Shown in pieces: positions 21,459-23,279 of a stretch of DNA of 23,279 nucleotides. The DNA comes from UBA965 sp046303375. GTDB lineage: Bacteria; Chloroflexota; Chloroflexia; Chloroflexales; Roseiflexaceae. Each line of letters starts with the position of its first letter. The stretch's first letter is position 1. Location: the NCBI GenBank assembly GCA_046303375.1, contig JBKCGB010000003.1, positions 1 to 23,279 on the forward strand. The letters are read 5' to 3'. The notes under the pieces were generated by a model. The model was not told the DNA's origin and made no database searches. It saw only the letters and a list, made by a program, of their open reading frames with translations. Both the position numbers and the translations under genes were made by a program.

Positions 21459-23279
21459 ATGTGGCAACGAGTCGGCATCTGCATGACGCTCATCGCACTC
21501 ATCATTGCCGGATGTGCAACCAATAATACTCCCGCAACGCCGGCCATGCAACTCTTGAATGCATCGGCTGTAGCCTCTGTGCAGCATGTCAGTGATGGAT
21601 TCGAACCGAGTCGCGATGGCTTTTCGTTTAAAAATTATGGAAAAATAGATGGTGTATCCAATCTTACCGAACAAGACATGCAACGTTTGTTTGGTGAGGT
21701 CGTGTGTATCGCCACTGTCAAGCAGACGTGTGCGCTGATTCCTGCTGCGCGCATCTGGATGGAAGAAATCAATCGGGCAATGCAAACTGGGCATTGCGAA
21801 GGTATGGCCGTACTAAGTCAGTACTTTTACTACAATATCATCAAACCGAGTCAGTTTGGCGCATCACGGGTCGCCGATCTGACCCTCGAGAATAATCCGT
21901 CGTTGCAACGAGAAATTGCCTATTGGTGGGCCACCCAGGCCACCTACCCGACGCGCGGCCAACGAGTCGTCGCAGAGCCCACTGAGATTGTGCGCATGCT
22001 CCGTGCCGGTCTTGCTCAGAACCCTGATATTGCGCAACTCTATACCTTGGGCATCTATCTGGCAGACTTTAGTGGTGGTCACACAGTCACCCCAATTGCA
22101 GTCCGTGATATTGATGCGACGCATGTGGCGATTGCGATTTATGATAACAACTTACCGCAGCAAACCCGTGAAATCATCGTCGACACGGCCCAAAATACGT
22201 GGCGCTATACGGCTCCATCGCTCAGCGGTGTAGAGGTCACGTATGCTGGAGATGCGACATCCAAAAATCTCGAACTAACGTCAGTTGCTGCACGATTAGA
22301 CCGCCAAGTATGTCATTTCTGCCCCACAAGTCCCATCGCACAGGTGGTTGATGGCGCCACCACATTCTTCTTTTCTTCTACGGCGCAAGTTGCCGTTGCG
22401 AGCCAGCAGTTTTCTGCCTACTTTGTCGATGATCTAGGTCGTCGTGTGGGGATTGTGCTCGGCAAAGTCTACAATGAAATCCCAAATGCACAAATTGGAT
22501 TTTTGCGCGGTGCGCCGGTGATGTGGTCACCATTGGGGATGCCCATGCTGACCATTCCTGCACAAATTGATGGTACGCTTCGGATAACGGGTGTGGCAAA
22601 ATCACCCATTAACATTACTGCGTTTGGGCAGGGGAGTGTTGTTGCACTGCAAAACATGCGACTTGATGAAACAGTGGCGAGTGAGATTCGCATCGACCAA
22701 TCTCGCGGAACAGTGGCGGTTGCTGCTGCTAATGAAGCCACGCCTGATGTGATTATTGGGTACACGGATGCAAATCAAAATGTTGAAATGACGGTTACCG
22801 ATATTGAACTACGACGTGGAAGCAAGGCTGCAGTCGCAACGGATGCCGCGCAACGCAAAGTTTCGATACTCACTTCAGATCAACAGGCCGTACGTGTCAA
22901 GGTAGATGCCCAAACCGATGATTCTGACGAACAAGAAAGTTCGCAGGAAACACTCGTTGCCGATGATGCCACATTGGCCTCATTGCTTGAATCTGTTGAT
23001 TCTTCCACACCGGATGTATCTGAAGATGCCGACGAGGATATCGTCGATGTATCTCCTACATTCGTACCCACAGAGACTGCACGGCCGGCAAATAATCGGC
23101 CGCAAGCGACACGTACCCGCCCAGTGAACCCAGCTAAACCCACGCCAAACAACAATGTGGTCAATGATGGTAACGGCGATGGCAAAGACGATTTCGATGA
23201 CGATACTGGTGGCATAACTGCCACAGCCGCAATATCGGCGACAGTAGTACTCACCACGTCACCTGAGCCGACCATGAGC
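21459..23279 (+). CDS. lipoprotein with papain-like cysteine-peptidase-like domain (3' end beyond window)
   Basis: An open frame of 607 codons with no stop before the window edge. AGGAG (21446-21450) lies 8 nt before the ATG. The signal MWQRVGICMTLIALIIAGC ends in a lipobox (IAGC, Cys19), so the product should be lipid-anchored outside the cytoplasmic membrane. Residues about 100-245 hold GHCEGMAVLSQYF (Cys113), SGGHTVTPIAV (His208) and IAIYDNNLPQQTREIIVDT (Asp229-Asn231) then NTWRY. This is the order and spacing of a papain-like Cys/His/Asn(Asp) triad. Residues about 270-490 are beta-rich and of unknown fold, with a CHFC pair near 286. From about 490 the chain is acidic, Ser/Thr/Pro-rich, with a calcium-loop-like DGNGDGKDDFDDD near 569-581. 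Protease activity is an inference from the motif pattern; the family is not one I can name. Confidence 0.85.
   Translation, partial: MWQRVGICMTLIALIIAGCATNNTPATPAMQLLNASAVASVQHVSDGFEPSRDGFSFKNYGKIDGVSNLTEQDMQRLFGEVVCIATVKQTCALIPAARIWMEEINRAMQTGHCEGMAVLSQYFYYNIIKPSQFGASRVADLTLENNPSLQREIAYWWATQATYPTRGQRVVAEPTEIVRMLRAGLAQNPDIAQLYTLGIYLADFSGGHTVTPIAVRDIDATHVAIAIYDNNLPQQTREIIVDTAQNTWRYTAPSLSGVEVTYAGDATSKNLELTSVAARLDRQVCHFCPTSPIAQVVDGATTFFFSSTAQVAVASQQFSAYFVDDLGRRVGIVLGKVYNEIPNAQIGFLRGAPVMWSPLGMPMLTIPAQIDGTLRITGVAKSPINITAFGQGSVVALQNMRLDETVASEIRIDQSRGTVAVAAANEATPDVIIGYTDANQNVEMTVTDIELRRGSKAAVATDAAQRKVSILTSDQQAVRVKVDAQTDDSDEQESSQETLVADDATLASLLESVDSSTPDVSEDADEDIVDVSPTFVPTETARPANNRPQATRTRPVNPAKPTPNNNVVNDGNGDGKDDFDDDTGGITATAAISATVVLTTSPEPTMS

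Noticed and set aside
22880..23275. Ser/Val-rich minus-strand frame at the right end
   Set aside because: It is the reverse reading of the Asp/Thr/Glu-rich tail of the lipoprotein, which runs in one unbroken frame from 21459.
1..23279. CRISPR array, insertion sequence or prophage remnants
   Set aside because: I looked for regularly spaced repeats, transposase motifs and terminal inverted repeats and saw none. The absence of longer dispersed repeats was judged only by eye.

Overview
The window reads as a compact chromosomal segment of a free-living, polysaccharide-using bacterium. GC content looks close to 50% by eye. My best guess is Chloroflexota (Herpetosiphon/Chloroflexales type). The guess rests on a peptide-family ABC importer whose permease carries the long extracytoplasmic insertion of carbohydrate transporters, a GH116 glycosidase, a YjhG/YagF-type dehydratase and a sunset-domain protein. 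No rRNA, 16S-like or tRNA gene is present to confirm it. I see no transposase, phage gene or CRISPR array.

Region 1 (1-6241, + strand): a four-gene Dpp/Opp-family importer operon (two permeases, two ATPases) with 7-14 nt between genes. The substrate-binding protein is probably just upstream of the window. A perfect 18-bp hairpin follows the operon. Next come two TIM-barrel sugar isomerase/epimerase-like genes: the first has lost nearly all metal ligands, the second has all of them. The block ends at a strong intrinsic terminator (6213-6246).

Region 2 (6284-10608, + strand): a stand-alone SF1A UvrD/Rep-like helicase, then a GH116 family glycosidase with no signal peptide.

Region 3 (17389 back to 10605, - strand): a tight operon of a histone-deacetylase-fold amidohydrolase, an AddB-like helicase-nuclease and an AddA-like helicase-nuclease. 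Both nuclease domains carry the four-cysteine pattern of the iron-sulfur PD-(D/E)XK family. An extended -10 promoter (TGATATAAT on the minus strand) lies upstream of the deacetylase gene.

Region 4 (17483-19301, + strand): a TIGR02452/PARG-like macrodomain protein, divergent from the deacetylase operon and missing the second Glu of the QEE signature, then a HEPN-transmembrane-sunset protein.

Region 5 (21262 back to 19298, - strand): a YjhG/YagF-type sugar-acid dehydratase. Divergent from it, a lipoprotein with a papain-like Cys/His/Asn(Asp) arrangement runs off the right end (21459-23279, open).

How the parts may work together: importer, isomerases, cytoplasmic GH116 and sugar-acid dehydratase suggest uptake and intracellular breakdown of plant-type oligosaccharides. 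Between these lies a DNA-repair or defence-flavoured block (UvrD-like helicase, AddAB-like pair, deacetylase, ADP-ribose-binding protein, membrane HEPN protein). The deacetylase-addB-addA operon divergent from a probable catalytically altered PARG-like protein, with a membrane-anchored HEPN protein next to it, is the best candidate for something undescribed. Both convergent gene pairs meet in an overlapping CTAG that supplies both stop codons.
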